This document shows, piece by piece, positions 55,691 through 64,000 of a DNA stretch of 64,000 nt. The notes beneath the pieces were generated by a model. It did no database searches. It was not told the origin of the DNA and saw only the letters and a program-made list of their open reading frames with translations. This DNA comes from an uncultured Saprospiraceae bacterium. GTDB lineage: Bacteria; Bacteroidota; Bacteroidia; Chitinophagales; Saprospiraceae. Both the position numbers and the translations under genes were made by a program. The DNA lies in contig CALDEM010000059.1 of the NCBI GenBank assembly GCA_937942435.1, forward strand, positions 52,991 to 116,990. Direction: 5' to 3'. The first letter of the stretch is position 1, and every line of letters starts with the position of its first letter.

Positions 55691-56485
55691 CTAAAACTCT
55701 ATGGCCAATGCTATATACGGGTAAGCATCGCTGAAAGAAACTTTCTCAGGCTCACTGGATGATGGTATTAAAGTTCCATTCATGTCTGCTTCATAGTCCA
55801 CTTTTAATAGCCCGCTTTGGCTATATGTCAAACCACCTTTAAGGATGAACGACCAATTATAAGTTGACAATATCTGAAAGCCCATACCCAAGGATCCTTG
55901 CAAACCTCCGGTTCTCCTATCTAAACCATAGTTACTTTGGGATTTCAAAAAAGGAGCACTTAAACCCAATGAGCTTTCAACAAAACTTCTAAATTCCGAG
56001 TTTGTATAGTAATATCTCGAATAAAATCCTGCATAGATATCAAGGGCCTTAACATATGTATATCTACCACGGGTTTTATGCTTTCTCAATCGCAAATTGA
56101 CTCCGAAAGAAACCCTCTTATTGATTCTTTTGCCTACAAGTAATGACAACTCTAAAGGTAATTTGTCGTTGGGGTAATGATTGTACCCTAAAGAGAAAAA
56201 TGCTCCATCAAAATGATGTGATACATTCGTTTGTATGGGCCTAACTAGATTGCGTTTGATATATGCGATGCTATAATAATCAATGGCCAGAGTATCTCCT
56301 GACTCAAGTACTATTGCAATATGATCATCTTCCTCTATTAGAATACCTGAAAGATGAGTACCATCTTTTAGTTCTAGAGTCCCTTCCTTAGATACTTTTT
56401 GAGCTATAAGATATGTTTGTACGGTAATGAGCAACACAAAAAGCATAGCCCTTTTATAGAAGTGATATAGTGATGCGGTTGCCAT
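55691..56485 (-). CDS. KDG-motif outer membrane barrel protein (paralogue 3)
   Basis: The 264-residue protein has a signal peptide (FVLLITVQTYLIAQ), the LELKDGTHLSGILIEEDD / DTLAIDYYSIAYI module and a barrel with LVGKRINKRVSFGVNL and a final YPYIALAIEF. It is the first gene of the tandem pair and aligns with the paralogue at 54873 throughout. Function unknown; the module is probably periplasmic and the barrel in the outer membrane. Confidence 0.75.
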   Translation of the reverse strand: MATASLYHFYKRAMLFVLLITVQTYLIAQKVSKEGTLELKDGTHLSGILIEEDDHIAIVLESGDTLAIDYYSIAYIKRNLVRPIQTNVSHHFDGAFFSLGYNHYPNDKLPLELSLLVGKRINKRVSFGVNLRLRKHKTRGRYTYVKALDIYAGFYSRYYYTNSEFRSFVESSLGLSAPFLKSQSNYGLDRRTGGLQGSLGMGFQILSTYNWSFILKGGLTYSQSGLLKVDYEADMNGTLIPSSSEPEKVSFSDAYPYIALAIEF

Positions 56486-56523
56486 TATGCACTATAACTG
56501 TCGATACAGGGTCAATTATTACA

Positions 56524-58614
56524 TCACTTAAGGATTAACTTAGGATGATAACTATACACAGCGTCTCTCTTGACTTTTTCGAGGTCCAATGTCATCGGCT
56601 TTAGCTCCTGATCAGCAAAGAGTTGCATCTGATCTGTGAAGTGCTCAGAGTCCTCCTCAGCCGAGCTACCATAAGCATTGATACTCTCTATGATCGGCCC
56701 TTTCTCAGGGTCAAATCTCACCATCTGTATATAAGTCTCACCGACGTATGCTTTATACTTTCCATCTTTATCAGGTCGACTATACATAGCTGCTATCACA
56801 TCTGCTCCTCCGCCTATCGGGATATCTACATCTCCCCTTCTATGTCTTTGAAAATCACCAAGTGGCACTTCTATCTTCCCATAGGCTTTCATGAGTTGAT
56901 GTGTCGCAGTATCTATGGCGTTGATATAATCTATATCTTGTACGGCATCATGCTTTCTGTAATGTTGATATAGAGCATCTTTGGCCAATAAAAACAGAAC
57001 GGCTACTTCACTTTCCTTTCTGGTATTCCTATCCCAATTGTTAAGCAGACGGATCGATTTTTCTAATTTCGTATATTGACCAGGATCTTGATTGAGCAAC
57101 TTCTCTTCATCATATGGCAAAGAACGAAGCGGAGTTGGATAGGTTCTGTCATACTTGATATCTAAAAACTCATCGTATGAAAGTGAAGTTACCGTATCCA
57201 TTAATTCTTGAAATCTCAAAGAACGGTTGTTCTCTTCGTCTGAAGATTGGAAACTCATCGTCTCCTGCACTTTTTTATAATGAGGATCATCACCTTCTCC
57301 TGATGATGAGTATGGCGTGTTGTTCGTATTGAAGACAAAGCCTGATGATGGATTAAGAACATGAGGTAAGCTATCTATCGGATAATATTGGTCAGGCCAT
57401 AAACTCCTTGATGACTGACCATCAATTATACTCGTCCAGTCAATACTACTACTTCTGATCGGTTGACGCGCATTGCTGACATAGTATATATTATCTTCTT
57501 TGTCAGCATATACTATGTTAGTGCATGGGATGCCTTTGAGTTCAAGTGCAGCTTTCCATTCTTCCCACGATGTTGCTTTGTTCATCTTGTACCATTGTTC
57601 GATTGCTTTGACTGATTCTCCGGCTTGGTAACGCCATGCAAAAAACTGATCATCTACTTTAAAGGTGATACCATGCGCACTTTTGTAAATCTCTCTGGTA
57701 ATTGGAATCTTTATCGGGCCCGCTAACTTTACCCATGCCTTGATGACTTTCTTTTCGAGTGGTAACCACTCATCATCTAACTTATAATAGAAAGGTTTAT
57801 CTGGATGCATCGTTAATTGGTAAACATCTGAGAAGTCAGCATGATTAACTGTATGTGCCCAACCAAGATGCTCATTGGTCCCATGAAATATAGTAGCTGC
57901 TCCTGGAAATGTGCCGCCTAATATATTCATCCCTTCATCGCTGATCAAGTGCGCTTCATACCAAGAGTACCAACCTTCCATCGGTTGATGGGAGTTGATC
58001 GCTAAGAAGGTCTGTCCTTGGTCAGTTTTGTTGGCACTTATGGCAATCGCATTGGACCCTCGCTCTTCACTTTTCAATTGTCTAACTATGGAGCCATCAG
58101 CTAGCTTAGTAAGATCTTGGGCTGCTCCCGAGATCTCTACAAGCCCTAACATATAGCCTGCAACTAAATCAACATCAGAAGTTGGAAACAGGTCTGAGAG
58201 AAGCAATTCTTCTGGGTGCAATGCTGCATAAGCATTAACGCCGTCAACATATCCTTTTATCACTTTCAGAGTTGCTGGATCTAACTCATCCATATGTCTC
58301 CTGGCATAATCGCGTATACCCATAAAGTGTATAGCAAAGTCAGCTATGATACCATCCATACCGCGTACTTCTCCGTAACGGCCTTTGATAGCCAACATCT
58401 GTTCTTGCAATGTTTTAAAATCATCCTCGCACCCTGCCCAAGCTAAACCATATGCCACATTTTGATCAGTGCTTCCATGGATATGTGGCACGCCCCATTT
58501 GTCTCTGTAGATAGTACAGTCTTCATAATCCTGAGACTGAATAACAGCATCAGAACAGGATTGGCATAGTGACATCAGACCAATTATCAAAACAAAGATT
58601 TTTGTAATCCTCAT
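56524..58614 (-). CDS. Penicillin acylase-family Ntn hydrolase, lipoprotein
   Basis: The 696-residue precursor has a lipobox SLCQSC near residue 20. It then follows the penicillin acylase pattern: CTIYRDKWGVPHIHG, YGLAWAGCEDDF, and the self-processing Ser187 in RGSNAIAI, which becomes the N-terminal nucleophile of the beta chain. NHADFSDVYQLTMHPD and GTNEHLGWAHT carry other active-site elements. Relatives cleave amides such as beta-lactams or acyl-homoserine lactones; the natural substrate here is unknown. It is transcribed alone. Confidence 0.92.
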   Translation of the reverse strand: MRITKIFVLIIGLMSLCQSCSDAVIQSQDYEDCTIYRDKWGVPHIHGSTDQNVAYGLAWAGCEDDFKTLQEQMLAIKGRYGEVRGMDGIIADFAIHFMGIRDYARRHMDELDPATLKVIKGYVDGVNAYAALHPEELLLSDLFPTSDVDLVAGYMLGLVEISGAAQDLTKLADGSIVRQLKSEERGSNAIAISANKTDQGQTFLAINSHQPMEGWYSWYEAHLISDEGMNILGGTFPGAATIFHGTNEHLGWAHTVNHADFSDVYQLTMHPDKPFYYKLDDEWLPLEKKVIKAWVKLAGPIKIPITREIYKSAHGITFKVDDQFFAWRYQAGESVKAIEQWYKMNKATSWEEWKAALELKGIPCTNIVYADKEDNIYYVSNARQPIRSSSIDWTSIIDGQSSRSLWPDQYYPIDSLPHVLNPSSGFVFNTNNTPYSSSGEGDDPHYKKVQETMSFQSSDEENNRSLRFQELMDTVTSLSYDEFLDIKYDRTYPTPLRSLPYDEEKLLNQDPGQYTKLEKSIRLLNNWDRNTRKESEVAVLFLLAKDALYQHYRKHDAVQDIDYINAIDTATHQLMKAYGKIEVPLGDFQRHRRGDVDIPIGGGADVIAAMYSRPDKDGKYKAYVGETYIQMVRFDPEKGPIIESINAYGSSAEEDSEHFTDQMQLFADQELKPMTLDLEKVKRDAVYSYHPKLILK

Positions 58615-58856
58615 CGGATAAACATAATCAAATTGAAATAAACTCTAAGTAATCATCACTATACAATAGTGCAGTTCAATTCGTGTACCACGAAACAACT
58701 ATTAAGTATGGCTTCTATTAGATAGCTAATGATTGTAATTTTCATGTCTTTTTTAGCCAAAATCAGATGAACCGTTAAAGTCATCATAACATGATCACAA
58801 CTCCACTTGACGCCCCGTTTAGATGAGTAGAGACTCATATCTCAAAAAGCTGCAAA

Positions 58857-59402
58857 ATGAAGGATTATAAAACAGGGTTTTACTGCTATTGGAGAATATC
58901 GATCTTGGCAGTCATTGCATCGACTCTTACCACTGGATCACTGGATGCCCAGTATATGGTCCCTTCTGGAAAATCCAAATTGATTGTTGGATCTTACTTG
59001 TATGACTATAATGAAAGTCAACACTTCTTTAATGAGATACCTGCCAGCTTAGAAGCTTATCAAAAAAGTATAAAAAAGTATAAAACTGGAAAAGACTTTG
59101 GATACACCAGTCTAGGTGCTCTTGGAGTCGGAACAGCTCTTTTGTTCATCGATCAACACCAAGGCTCTTGCGAATTTATCTGTTTAACAACTGGACAAGT
59201 CATTGGTATATTCTCAATATTTGTAGTCTTTCCTCTTACCGGCACTATAGGTATCCTTACAACCTTGGCTGGCAAAGGCGATATGAGAAATGCAGCACAG
59301 ATCTATAATGACTATCATGGTTTTAACCAACCAAAAAAAGATGAGATCAGTCTATCCTTTGGTATGACCCAAGGAGGTCTTGGATTTGTTATTAATTTTT
59401 AA
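58857..59402 (+). CDS. Exported hypothetical membrane protein
   Basis: I recognise no family. The 181-residue protein has a signal-peptide-like start ending SLDAQ, two hydrophobic segments at about 78-95 and 108-133, and a C-terminal SFGMTQGGLGFVINF that resembles the last strand of a barrel. Its upstream region contains a small 6-bp hairpin at 58823-58838. No operon partner. Confidence 0.5.
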   Translation: MKDYKTGFYCYWRISILAVIASTLTTGSLDAQYMVPSGKSKLIVGSYLYDYNESQHFFNEIPASLEAYQKSIKKYKTGKDFGYTSLGALGVGTALLFIDQHQGSCEFICLTTGQVIGIFSIFVVFPLTGTIGILTTLAGKGDMRNAAQIYNDYHGFNQPKKDEISLSFGMTQGGLGFVINF

Positions 59403-59609
59403 AACTGTTAAGTATGAGATGGGCAGCGCTAAAGTTAAGTGATGGTGGCGCTTAAATATCATACTTGTCTGAACGCTTTGCAAAGTATGTGCTGACAGCT
59501 CATCGATGAGCATATAAGGATAGGTCAATAGTCTAACTTAATATCAGACAAAACTTACTTTTTACACACCTTAGAACACTAAGAAGAATAACATCGTAGT
59601 TTTACTAGC

Positions 59610-60500
59610 ATGAAAGTCAGATACCCTCGATATATACTGCTATCCATCGCGCTACTTGTTTTTTTCTCTTGTTCTGAAGATGGTGATAATGGAAGAACAT
59701 TAGAACTCGATCCAAGTGTCGCTTATGAAGAAAGAGATGTTGCATATGGATCCGATCCGCTGCAGACATATGATATATTTCTTCCTGCTAATCGTACGGA
59801 GTCCGATACTCATGTCATACTTCTGATCCATGGCGGTGCTTGGGTGAGTGGCGACAAAGCGGACATACAAGGCATCGTAGATCTCTTACAACCACTGATG
59901 CCTAACTTTGCGATCATCAATATGAACTATAGACTGACCACTAAACCAGACAATCCATTTGTCGATCAATTAGAAGATGTTGAGCTAGCCCTTAGAGAGT
60001 TGGATATCCAAAGCAATACTTACAACATCAGTGACAGTTATGCCCTGGCAGGCGTTAGCGCGGGCGGACATATGGCCATGCAGCATAGTTATACAAAGAA
60101 CTCAGACGATAAGATAAAAGTAGTCGGTAGTATCGTCGGTCCAACGTACTTTCTTGATCCTGCATATACCATGGCTACTGAACCATCATTTCAGATCTTA
60201 GCTGCTCAGATCGTTGGTATCACAGGAGTGGCGTATACAGAGACAGCATTTTACGAAAGTATAAGTCCTCTTAGTGCTGTAAGTAGAGAGACACCGCCGA
60301 CGATACAATTTCACGGGACAGAAGATCCTCTGATACCGAGCAGCCAAGGCCCGTTACTCAAGGATAGACTCGATGAGTTTAACATCACCAATGAGCTGAT
60401 CATCTATGAAGGTGAAGGACACGGCTGGATGGATCCTAATAACTGGACAGATACAGGTGATCGGTTTAAGGCATTCGTCGAGCGATTTATAGACGACTAA
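59610..60500 (+). CDS. Alpha/beta hydrolase lipoprotein (BD-FAE/esterase type)
   Basis: The 296-residue protein has a lipobox ending FFSC (Cys21). The hydrolase domain has HGGAWVSGDKAD as the oxyanion loop, nucleophile Ser150 in GVSAGGH, an Asp in HGTEDPLIP and a His in GEGHGWMD. It matches carboxylesterases that act on small esters or sugar esters outside the inner membrane. It is followed 12 bp later by the deaminase gene. Confidence 0.9.
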   Translation: MKVRYPRYILLSIALLVFFSCSEDGDNGRTLELDPSVAYEERDVAYGSDPLQTYDIFLPANRTESDTHVILLIHGGAWVSGDKADIQGIVDLLQPLMPNFAIINMNYRLTTKPDNPFVDQLEDVELALRELDIQSNTYNISDSYALAGVSAGGHMAMQHSYTKNSDDKIKVVGSIVGPTYFLDPAYTMATEPSFQILAAQIVGITGVAYTETAFYESISPLSAVSRETPPTIQFHGTEDPLIPSSQGPLLKDRLDEFNITNELIIYEGEGHGWMDPNNWTDTGDRFKAFVERFIDD

Positions 60501-60512
60501 TATAGCCAGCAC

Positions 60513-60962
60513 ATGGATAATATATGTGACATCAACTACATGGAGCGCTGTATAGAACTCGGTCTCATAGCCAAGTCCAATGGAGAATCACCAGTCGGAT
60601 GCATCCTCGTATATAAAGGGAAGGTCATCGCTGAGGGTATCGAGACAGTCAAGTCCAATAATGACATAACGGGCCATGCAGAGATGTTAGCCATCAAAGA
60701 TGCTATCAAAAATGGACACGCAGATCATCTACACGAAGCGACGATGTACACTACTCATGAACCTTGCTGGATGTGCAGTTACGCCATAAGAAGTTATAAA
60801 CTACACAAGGTCGTATATGCTATCTCTATCCCTTCTATCGGCGGGGACTCTTCTCCTTACAAGGTACTCCATACTGATGCAGTAGATCGATGGTCCAACG
60901 GACCTATCATCGTGAGAGGATTTAAGGAGGAGCTCTGTCAGAAGACCTTGTATGCTGACTAG
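60513..60962 (+). CDS. CMP/dCMP-type nucleoside deaminase
   Basis: The 149-residue protein has the zinc deaminase motifs GHAEM (His55, Glu57) and PCWMC (Cys85, Cys88). The spacing and the SNNDITGHAEMLAIKDAI segment resemble guanine deaminase or tRNA-adenosine-deaminase-like proteins; the absence of other tRNA-specific features leaves the substrate open. It sits 12 bp after the esterase gene. Confidence 0.9.
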   Translation: MDNICDINYMERCIELGLIAKSNGESPVGCILVYKGKVIAEGIETVKSNNDITGHAEMLAIKDAIKNGHADHLHEATMYTTHEPCWMCSYAIRSYKLHKVVYAISIPSIGGDSSPYKVLHTDAVDRWSNGPIIVRGFKEELCQKTLYAD

Positions 60963-61269
60963 GCAGATGACTTCAGACACTTTTTTCTAAATCTCTATAT
61001 GCGTCTTTTTCTTATGTCTTACGACAAATATCTATCGTAGAAAAAGGTCTTGGTGTAGGGAAATGAGCGGTCTACAGACCTTTATATCAATATTGTGCTG
61101 GTCGATAACAAGGTGGCTTGGCCGCTTTAACAACATCATGCAGACTAATCATCCACCACCATTCGTTTTACTATCATCTCCCGTTACAACTAATAGAAAG
61201 AACATCACCATGGGCTATTCATAATCATTAGTTAACCGCTGCAACAATCAATATCAAAACTCGATTATT
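60963..61269. other. 307-bp intergenic region
   Basis: No ORF or RNA gene seen. It has an 8-bp inverted repeat (AAAGGTCT at 61043-61050 with AGACCTTT at 61076-61083) that could end the deaminase transcript, though no T tract follows directly. Confidence 0.5.
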
Positions 61270-61515
61270 ATGAAATACTTAGCTTTCTCTCTCTTCCTTC
61301 TTGCGATCATATCTACTTCTTGCAACACCGAGGACGAATGTCGTAGATGCACGGGCATCGTGACCAATACAGGCGACATGGCAGACTGGACAGTATGTGA
61401 TAACGATGGTAATATCATCAGAACAAACAACATCACCGACTTATCAGAAACATCGACTAATACGCTACCCGAGGCAGTTGCTTTTCTTCAGTCTATAGGG
61501 TTGGAGTGCAGATAG
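61270..61515 (+). CDS. Small cysteine-containing lipoprotein
   Basis: The 81-residue protein has a lipobox STSC (Cys18) and then a short, polar mature part with further cysteines, including CRRC, and a terminal Cys. Function unknown; similar short lipoproteins are common in Bacteroidota. It stands alone. Confidence 0.7.
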   Translation: MKYLAFSLFLLAIISTSCNTEDECRRCTGIVTNTGDMADWTVCDNDGNIIRTNNITDLSETSTNTLPEAVAFLQSIGLECR

Positions 61516-61643
61516 GGGTAGCTGTTTGATATGTATCATGATTGATTGTCGTTTTAAAAGGCTTGGCGACAGAGATCTTAGAGGATGGACAAAGACACAG
61601 TTGCAAGAACATTGCTATAGCCTAAAAAAACTACTTCACGACA

Positions 61644-62393
61644 ATGAAAAAAGAAACAATAGTATTTGTTCATGGCGCATGGCATGGCAAGTGGTGTTGG
61701 GAAAAATACTTCAAGCCTACCTTCTCAAGTCATGGTTATGATGTTGTCACCTTCAATCTACCTGGTCACGATAGATCAGGGAAAGTAAAAGGCATCAACA
61801 AACTAAGTATAGGAGACTATGTAAGGGCATTAGAAAAAGAAGTACAAAAGCTTGACGCTCCTCCTATCATCATCGGTCACTCGATGGGCGGACTGATCGT
61901 CCAAAAGTTTCTTGAAAAGAACAGTTGTAAGAAAGCTGTGTTGTTAGCATCTGTACCACAGTATGGCGTTATAAAAACAACATTACGGTTTTTAAAAAAG
62001 CCACATGCCTACCCTGCACTATTAGGCTTCAATCTTTATGGCTTGGTAGACTCTTTAGAAAAAAGTAGAGAAGCCTTCTTTAGCAAAGGTCTGTCGGATG
62101 CAGACTTAAAAGAATATACAAACCAGCTTTGTGCGGAGTCATACTTGGCCTTCCTTAATATGTTGTTGCCCAGCATCAAAATCAACCATCACCTCAACAT
62201 CCCTATGCTTGTCATCGGCGGAAAGAAAGATACCATCTTCTTAGAAAGCGAAGTTAGAGATACGGCTAAGCATTATCAGGCGGACCTCATCATCGTAGAT
62301 GATATAGCCCATGACATGATGCTGGACGTCAATCACAAAAAGGTATCTCAAGAGATCATCAAGTGGTTAGAACAAAAGCCACCAACCGCATGA
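61644..62393 (+). CDS. Alpha/beta hydrolase
   Basis: The 249-residue protein has HGAWHGKWCWEKYF as the oxyanion loop and nucleophile Ser80 in GHSMGG, with an Asp in GGKKDTIFL and a His near DDIAHDMM. No signal peptide, so it is probably cytoplasmic, unlike the lipoprotein hydrolase at 59610. The substrate is unknown. Next comes a small membrane protein 67 bp later. Confidence 0.9.
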   Translation: MKKETIVFVHGAWHGKWCWEKYFKPTFSSHGYDVVTFNLPGHDRSGKVKGINKLSIGDYVRALEKEVQKLDAPPIIIGHSMGGLIVQKFLEKNSCKKAVLLASVPQYGVIKTTLRFLKKPHAYPALLGFNLYGLVDSLEKSREAFFSKGLSDADLKEYTNQLCAESYLAFLNMLLPSIKINHHLNIPMLVIGGKKDTIFLESEVRDTAKHYQADLIIVDDIAHDMMLDVNHKKVSQEIIKWLEQKPPTA

Positions 62394-62460
62394 CATAGGG
62401 GCTTATAATCGATACTTTCTCTTATCTTAACAGCAAGATGAAACGCTTATAAACGAAAAG

Positions 62461-62670
62461 ATGGATATCAAAAGCAAAGAGAAAATAGGTAATGGCCTTT
62501 ATATCGTAGCGATAGTGTTACTGTTGATACAATGTTTTCAGATGGGTGCAGATATAGAAAACAGTCTCGTAAGCTATGCTGGATGGGCAATGCTACTAAT
62601 AGCAGGATCCTATCACTTTTGGTTATCCAAAGAAAAAAAGAAGATAAGCAATATAGAATCAGAAAACTAA
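62461..62670 (+). CDS. Small two-helix membrane protein
   Basis: The 69-residue product has two hydrophobic segments (about 11-27 and 40-55) and a basic tail (KEKKKISNIESEN). No family is recognised. It lies 35 bp ahead of the YbjQ gene and might be co-expressed. Confidence 0.55.
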   Translation: MDIKSKEKIGNGLYIVAIVLLLIQCFQMGADIENSLVSYAGWAMLLIAGSYHFWLSKEKKKISNIESEN

Positions 62671-62705
62671 CAGTAATATCCAACATCACCACTAAGCAAA
62701 CACCT

Positions 62706-63041
62706 ATGGTCATCACAACCACAGAATCTATCCCAGGCAAAGAAATCGAACAAATCTTAGGCATAGCCAGAGGAAGCACCGTCAGAGCCAAGAACATAGG
62801 TAGAGACATATTCGCAGGACTTAAAAACATAGTAGGCGGTGAGATTAGCGAATACACAAAGCTTCAAGCAGAGTCACGAGAACAAGCCTTACAGAGAATG
62901 ATACAAGATGCAGCCAGCCTCAATGCAGATGCTGTCATTAACGTCAGACTCACCACCGCCATGATCATGCAAGGCACTGCAGAGATATTAGCTTATGGTA
63001 CTGCTGTTAAACTAAAAGGAGATGGCGGTGAACTTTCATAA
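62706..63041 (+). CDS. YbjQ/DUF74 family protein
   Basis: The ATG at 62706 gives 111 residues, the normal length; upstream in-frame codons add an unrelated leader. GKEIEQILGIARGSTVRAKN, FAGLKNIVGGEISEY and SLNADAVINVRL are the YbjQ landmarks. The family is a small beta-rich oligomer, often annotated as a heavy-metal-binding domain, function unclear. Its last 20 bases overlap a short ORF that starts at 63022. Confidence 0.92.
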   Translation: MVITTTESIPGKEIEQILGIARGSTVRAKNIGRDIFAGLKNIVGGEISEYTKLQAESREQALQRMIQDAASLNADAVINVRLTTAMIMQGTAEILAYGTAVKLKGDGGELS

Positions 63042-63159
63042 CTTACTCATCAGTGCATATAGTTTAATTTGGATAGGTCTGCTTGTACTGCTGATCTATT
63101 TTGCCTATAGGCGCATCCAGGCGAAGCAAACTGAGGACTTTGAGAAGCGGGATAATTGA
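63022..63159 (+). CDS. Possible 45-residue single-helix membrane protein
   Basis: An ATG at 63022, inside the end of the YbjQ gene, opens a 45-residue frame with one hydrophobic helix (SLIWIGLLVLLIYFAY) and a charged tail (RRIQAKQTEDFEKRDN). The topology is typical of small membrane peptides and the overlap suggests translational coupling. It could be a chance frame; conservation would decide. Confidence 0.5.
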   Translation: MAVNFHNLLISAYSLIWIGLLVLLIYFAYRRIQAKQTEDFEKRDN

Positions 63160-63627
63160 TCCTCAGATCAGTCAGATATACACTTATAACCTCCATGTAA
63201 AACACCATTGATTAAGACAAATCAACGGTTCTTCACATTTTTATCATAATATGTTCTTAATAATAGATACTTTCTATTACCTTAATAATACTGTGGAAAA
63301 ATCATGCATCATACGCGCTGCTCCTAACATGTCAAGCATAAGTATATCATAATATACTTAGCACTAATAGATGACAATATAGTTGTCATGCACGACATAT
63401 CCGATGGCAGTTGAAGGAGATGGTCTTGTGTTCACACTTAACACATCTATTATGTTATAGATATGCTGTGCTCAAAATGGTCTAAAAAAGGTTTCCCATG
63501 GGATATGATAGAAAGGATATCATATGTATGTGTAAATCAACAAGGCGGTAAAAACTAGTCAAAAGGACTAGATTTAACAGGATATATACGAGTTACCTTC
63601 CATTAGAAAAAAGAAAAAGCACTCAAT
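63160..63627. other. 468-bp AT-rich intergenic region with short repeats
   Basis: No gene seen. It holds an 8-bp perfect inverted repeat (ATATGATA at 63503-63510 and TATCATAT at 63518-63525), a CTAGTC/GACTAG pair near 63557-63573, and a weak 6-bp pair TTGATT/AATCAA at 63208-63225. CTTAATAATA occurs twice in direct orientation near 63254 and 63281. Confidence 0.55.
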
Positions 63628-64000
63628 ATGAAAAACAAGCTATTTTTAATTTTAGTAATCGGAATAATCATTTTTGTTGGATTCAAGAAGTATGCAAAAA
63701 GTGTAAAAGATAACCATTGTTTGACAACTCAAATTTCATCAAGAATTTTCGATTTCAATACTTTTGAAATTGAAGTAGGAAATGGACTCAATAAAAATGA
63801 TTTCAAAGTAGTTAATAAAAATAGCGGAAATACTATTTTCCAAAATGGTAAGAGTAGAAAGGGAATTAAGAATGACTATGGACATCGGTTATTTGATGTA
63901 TTCTACAAAGAAGAAAAGATATTCGAAACAGGGCATTTTATTACCAATAATTGGATAACAAATGATTACGTTTTGAAATTAGAAATCAAAAATGGTGAAG
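63628..64000 (+). CDS. Exported or anchored hypothetical protein, truncated by window end
   Basis: The frame is open from the ATG at 63628 through the last base, so only the first 124 residues are here. It begins with an N-terminal hydrophobic helix (LFLILVIGIIIFVGF) and continues as a polar, Lys/Asn-rich domain with many beta-like stretches. No family is recognised. It is clearly more AT-rich than its neighbours, using AAA, AAT, TTT and ATT codons heavily. Confidence 0.65.
   Translation, partial: MKNKLFLILVIGIIIFVGFKKYAKSVKDNHCLTTQISSRIFDFNTFEIEVGNGLNKNDFKVVNKNSGNTIFQNGKSRKGIKNDYGHRLFDVFYKEEKIFETGHFITNNWITNDYVLKLEIKNGE

Noticed and set aside
62532..62705. Longer YbjQ frame starting at 62532
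   Set aside because: The additional 58 residues overlap the small membrane protein and do not match the family; ATG 62706 gives the expected length.
1..64000. tRNA, CRISPR and insertion-sequence signals
   Set aside because: No TPsiC-arm or cloverleaf pattern, no regularly spaced repeats with spacers and no transposase or terminal inverted repeats were found by reading.

Overview
The window is a continuous stretch of bacterial chromosome that looks like Bacteroidota, plausibly a marine Saprospirales-type organism; the class is supported, the family is a guess. Reasons: a TonB-receptor-like barrel of the OMP_b-brl_3 type, a TamL-type lipoprotein, DUF4252 downstream of an ECF sigma factor, TlpA lipoproteins with DUF4369-like N-termini, an OmpA protein with thrombospondin type 3 repeats, almost no Shine-Dalgarno sequences, and several TAnnTTTG -7 boxes ahead of genes. 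Base composition is about 40% GC by eye and uniform until the last few hundred bases, which are more AT-rich. I see no tRNA, rRNA, CRISPR array, transposase or prophage.

Layout. 1-3 kb: end of a TonB-type barrel, a polyprenyl sugar-phosphate transferase with a small membrane partner, and a glycine-rich small protein. 3-9 kb: a flavoprotein, a DUF1761 membrane protein, then a three-gene redox operon (gluconate-dehydrogenase subunit-3-like protein, GMC flavoprotein, and a protein resembling reductive dehalogenases with two 4Fe-4S clusters). 9-14 kb: an envelope barrel, a secreted metallophosphatase fused to a CotH-kinase-like domain, an LVIVD lipoprotein and a KDG-motif barrel protein. 14-25 kb: RluA-type pseudouridine synthase, ettA, a TlpA lipoprotein, mutS2, the OmpA/TSP3 protein, and a stand-alone asparaginase domain divergent from an aspartate-family aminotransferase.

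25-35 kb: a glycine-rich DUF937-like protein; a sugar-acid block (eda and kdgK, a divergent AraC regulator, an SMP-30/gluconolactonase lipoprotein) matching the lower Entner-Doudoroff/KDG route; SRPBCC protein, tpiA, ppk1-purB. 35-50 kb: a first RES-Xre toxin-antitoxin pair, AlkD-like repair protein, EI24-like membrane protein, orphan cytochrome oxidase subunit III-like protein, TlpA lipoprotein, TrmH methyltransferase, tamL, LptF/G permease, ECF sigma/membrane protein/DUF4252 operon, rhomboid protease, DUF3179 protein, M20 peptidase, and a second RES-Xre pair. 50-64 kb: SLC45-like sugar transporter with rlmH, glycosyltransferase and WbqC divergent by 3 bp, rluF, two tandem KDG-motif barrel paralogues, penicillin acylase, two alpha/beta hydrolases, a nucleoside deaminase, YbjQ with an overlapping 45-residue membrane ORF, and a truncated AT-rich ORF.

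Most of the window is ordinary core and envelope content. The most distinctive items are the phosphatase/CotH-like fusion, the dehalogenase-like protein in the GMC operon, and the two RES-Xre modules whose upstream regions share a CATTTGTC motif. Nothing here proves a new system; the fusion protein and the redox operon are the best candidates.
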